Shown one piece after another: positions 60,491 to 64,000 of a DNA stretch of 64,000 nt. The stretch spans positions 387,501 to 451,500 of the forward strand of contig CAOLHI010000954.1 of NCBI GenBank assembly GCA_948474755.1. The letters run 5' to 3'. The position numbers and the translations under genes were made by a program. Every line of letters begins with the position of its first letter. Positions within the stretch are counted from its first letter, which is position 1. Below the pieces are notes generated by a model. That model saw nothing but the letters and a program-made list of their open reading frames with translations, was not told the origin of the DNA and did not search any database. This DNA is from Ctenosaura bakeri (Eukaryota; Chordata; Lepidosauria; Squamata; Iguanidae).

Positions 60491-63400
60491 CTAAATCAGA
60501 GAGGAGTGGTTCCTAGGTTGTCTTGAAGCCTACTTTTTAAAGATTAAACCATCTCACACTTGGGGAAAAAAAGGTAACTGAACAGATGTTCCATCTTTTA
60601 TTATGAGTAAATATATTTCAAGCACCATAGAAAGAACTTGGCATAGCAGTATATTTACAGAAAGATGGAGCTACTAATTTCCACTGGTTTTGTGATGTGT
60701 AACTGAAAGCACCTCTTATTTCAACAGTAACTTTTGCAATTAAAGCATCTTATGCCTCAAAGTAATAAACCTCTGTGCAAAAGAAGAATATATGCTGATT
60801 TAATAACCTCACAATGAAAAACAAAAGGCAATTATTTAGCTCAGTCTTTTGTGAAAGAGAAATAGAATATTCATGTATTGTTATTATATTACTTTACCAA
60901 TGAAATTAAAAGCAAAAGGTAATGCATTCTTCTAGAGGTAAACCTGTTGCTAATATATTTAGTTGAAATGAATGTATGTTGATATTCTAGAATCTTATCA
61001 CCTGCTTTGGTATGATTAGCATAATTTGGTCATACAAATTGGTCTGCAACAGATCTTGAAAAGGAAAAACACATAGGCATTTAGCTTCAAAATAATTTTA
61101 CACATTGGTTTCTTCTAGAAAGTGAAGGAAAGTGCCTTAACAAAGCTATTTGTTGGTAGAGAAAATTATTTTGAATATGAACTAGGTAAACCTTAGCATG
61201 CCAGATGTCTTTCTTGTGTAAGCAATTTAAATGCAATTTGTGGCAGAGAACGCACACACGTCTGGATCAATCGGCTGTATTCACTGGAGCTGACACTCTA
61301 CACCTGACACTGGCAACCTGGCGAGGGACCTATTACTCATACCTGGGGGACTTTTCTTGCCTTTATCACAAAGTAAATCTCCTAGGATTACAGGTACTTA
61401 ACGCTAATTAGATCTGCTCTATTACCTGCCATTTGAATGGTCTCTGTTTTCTTGCCACCCAGTTTACTTTTCTGTTTCACCGAGATAATTGTGGGTGCAA
61501 TACACTGAGATAAAAATGATAGCTTTAGACACATGCAGCCACACACCATTCTTTTTTGTTCTCCAGGGAGAAATCACAAGGTGGGTGTGAGGCAAGCAAA
61601 GGCAGAGATAGCAGAACAGGTTTACCTGATTTAATTATATCCCTTTTGTCAGATGTTTGCCTTCAAGTAATATAATGGTGTACTTAAAGACTAGACTGTG
61701 TAAACAAATAGCACCGTGCCTTCCTCAGCCATATGAGCTGAAGTACGTCTTTGGCCTTGCTCAGATTGCAGACACCTTGTTGGCAGTAGAGGTGAGCTAG
61801 GGAAAAACTCTGTAAACTTGACTTCTCTGCTTTTGTCATAGTCCTCTGAACAATAATGCTGAATCCTGCAAAATTTACCATGCTGGCCTGATACAGAAAG
61901 ATGCATGCTACGATTGCAGATGTCTTCATAATCTTTAAAAGTTAATCATAAGTCAGCTTGACTGCTTCTTTCAAAAACAGATAAACATAGTTCTCTAGGC
62001 AGAATGTGGAGTGGGGATACTGTTTAGGTTTATATATAAAGATTAAAAGTCACATGAAGCCAAATGTGTAATTAGGAACTACAAGAAGGTTTCTTTTTCA
62101 CTCTTAATTTAATAATAGACATGGGAAGAGTGAACTGAAGTGCACAGGGAGATTTATATCTTTCCTTCCCAACCACAATCAGTATCACCCACAAGATTAT
62201 TGTTAGATTTAGCAAGCTTTGCAAGTCTATACTCACCATTTGTTGCTTTGCATGTTTTTCTATGTGAGTTTAGGACGCATATACAAACGTGGAGATTTCT
62301 TGTTTGATTTTCTGCATCCACTGTCTTGCTGTATCACTCTGACCTGCGGCCATGATTTATTCTTCCCTCTCTTTTCCTCCTTTTACTCTATATATTTAAT
62401 TATGCACAAGTAATTTGTAAGTAAAGGTATTTTTATATTTTTTTATAAAGAAGACTAAACTTGTTTCTTTTCTCTGCTAGATTTCGTGACATTTTTTTGT
62501 GAGTGGGCGGGCGGACATGGGACTGGTTGTTGTTCAGCTTCTGCTTTTCCAGTTTCATTACTCTGCTTAAGAGATCCAGTATCGTCTATCATATTTCTGA
62601 ATAACTATTAGGGTTAGAAAAGAGCTCTCATTGGTCTCAAGTTTGGATGAGTAATCATTTTCAGTGGGGATATGGATGGAGAGAAAGATTTACGGTAAAT
62701 GTCTACTCTACACAGGTTTTTAGCTTAAAGAAAATCATACCCCTTCAATTATTAAAATGAGAGCAGCCATATTTCCTAGTAATATCTTTGGTGACTTGTA
62801 GTTTGACTAACCAATCACTGATTCTCAAAAGCTTTGCCTTTGGAGAGACTTTCCTCAGCATATCTGCAATAAAACCCCATCACGCCACACTAGATTCAGA
62901 GGTTTTTTCATGTGGAACCTTGGCTAGGCCTGCTGTACCTCATTAGTGCCTCACTTGCTATTGTATGGGAATGTATGCCATATGAAAACATCTTTAGCTA
63001 TGGTAAACATATTAAGAAATAATGCTCCTTTGTTATTGATCTTTTTAAATTAAATTACACAAGTACACAACTTAGTATCTTTAAGGTGAGTTTTCCCTTC
63101 CCCTTTCTCCATCTGCTTAGCTTGTGATGCAGCCCACCAGTCATGTATGGCTAGCCACCAGAGGCTCAAATTGCTGGCATGCTAATAGTTTCTGTGACAG
63201 TGGCATGGTGAATCTGGACTTTAAAAGTCTGAATTTAGTCTGAACTTCAAAGGAAGTGTTTCACCCCATTGAAATGGGAGCCACTAGCAGGCATTAAAAA
63301 TAAACTGGTACAACTTTGTAACTAATCCCTGATTTTAAGCCAGGTACCAGAAAAATAAGACTTCTTTTTTTATTCTCAGCATTCTTGCCTTCACTATTGT

Positions 63401-63610
63401 GCATCTTAGGGTGGAGATGTTTCAGTTGAACAAGGAAAACAGTTGCTGGCACAAGCTTCTTCCCCAAGGAGGCAGGGTGTTATACTATATTGTTGAAACA
63501 GTCAAAAGTGACAACAGTGTCAAAAGAAAACACCTCCAATTATCTCCTTCCAGCTCAGATCCTGAGATGGGTTATGAGATGGGCCAGTTCCCAGTCACTT
63601 CAGCATAAAT
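60491..63610. other. No gene seen; candidate conserved non-coding DNA
   Basis: No recognisable repeats for about 3 kb. The portion 61190-61510 has a higher GC and CpG content than its surroundings, with 'acgcacacacgtctggatca' and 'ctggcaacctggcgagggac'. A 68-codon frame lies here (61205-61411) without a known domain. The block at 60830-60930 is rich in ATTA/TAAT. Such repeat-free, motif-rich DNA in a desert often proves to be enhancer-like, but I cannot show conservation. Confidence 0.3.
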
Positions 63611-63616
63611 CTGATT

Positions 63617-63730
63617 GTTATTCCTAGTTAGAGTAGATCTATTGAATCAAATGGAATTTGGTAATAAAAAGGAATTTACTAAGTCAATACTTATGTATGT
63701 TCTATTGATTCAATAGATCTATTCTGGTGG
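63617..63730. mobile_element. Palindromic dispersed repeat (CAATCC/AGTAAG type), best inverted copy
   Basis: 'agagtagatctattgaatca' at about 63631 pairs with 'tgattcaatagatctattct' at about 63706, with 'aatggaatttggtaat' and 'aaggaatttactaagt' between. This is the family's inverted form around 'ttgattcaatgg'. Confidence 0.6.
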
Positions 63731-64000
63731 ACTCTAACAATCTCTTTTTTAAAAAATTAAACACACAGATATAGTACAGATAAAATACAAAACAATTTTA
63801 ACAATGTACTTCTAGAGAAGCACTCACTATCAGTAATTAAACCACAGGATTTTAAAAAGCCCTTGAATACTTAGTAAGAAATATCATGACCTTATCCCAA
63901 TATTGTTTTAAAATTGCACATACAACCATCTCTCAACAATACAGTTAATTTGTCTACTTCAACTCAATCAAAAAGTGTCATCATCCAGTCTTCTTTCACA

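Overview
This is vertebrate nuclear DNA, most likely from a squamate reptile and probably an iguanian-type lizard. The sequence is AT-rich and CpG-poor. It carries repeat families typical of squamates: tRNA-derived Sauria SINEs with a BovB-like 3' end (the 'cttgaaggcacacaacaacaac' type of tail), a 5S-rRNA-derived SINE of 5S-Sauria type, RTE/BovB, L1 and CR1/L2 LINE fragments, short PIF/Harbinger-like MITEs, hAT-like and Tigger-like MITEs, and many microsatellites. The species call is inference; I cannot search a database.

No intact protein-coding gene, rRNA or tRNA gene is supported. The window looks like intergenic DNA or part of a very long intron. Nearly all longer open frames are either pieces of retrotransposon protein or chance frames in AT-rich or low-complexity DNA. 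Coding-like traces that can be placed are: L1 ORF2 at 12.1-13.0 kb (minus) and 37.5-39.4 kb (plus), CR1 at 3.8-4.4 kb (minus), L2/CR1 reverse transcriptase at 30.7-31.0 and 60.1-60.5 kb (plus), and BovB endonuclease at 42.2-42.9 kb (plus). All are 5'-truncated or carry stops.

Layout. 0-5.5 kb: SINE, MITE, CR1 3' end and an L2-like 3' end. 6-9 kb: a small minisatellite, otherwise unique sequence. 9-13.3 kb: SINEs, a MITE, a probable solo LTR, L1 and another SINE. 13.4-15.6 kb: microsatellites and a long polypyrimidine tract. 15.6-25 kb: mostly unique DNA with microsatellites and one unexplained 186-codon open frame. 25-31.3 kb: SINE, hAT-like element with a GC-rich tandem core, unique DNA, L2 fragment and SINE. 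34.9-36.5 kb: the first multi-hairpin element, a MITE and SINE pieces. 37.5-41.2 kb: fossil L1 followed by two head-to-tail copies of an unnamed repeat and a LINE 3' end. 42-46.4 kb: BovB, MITE and a (CTATTG)-tailed SINE. 49-55.7 kb: Tigger-like MITE, Harbinger MITEs (one nested), the second multi-hairpin element and the 5S SINE. 55.7-64 kb: mainly unique DNA with a possible exon or pseudogene, a SINE, a LINE fragment and candidate conserved non-coding DNA.

The most unusual item is a pair of about 455-bp inverted-repeat elements (34908-35363 and 52954-53406). They contain several homologous hairpins, and at two hairpins the stems changed sequence between copies yet stayed paired. The BovB fragment and the BovB-tailed SINEs represent the known partnership in which the SINE uses the LINE's machinery.
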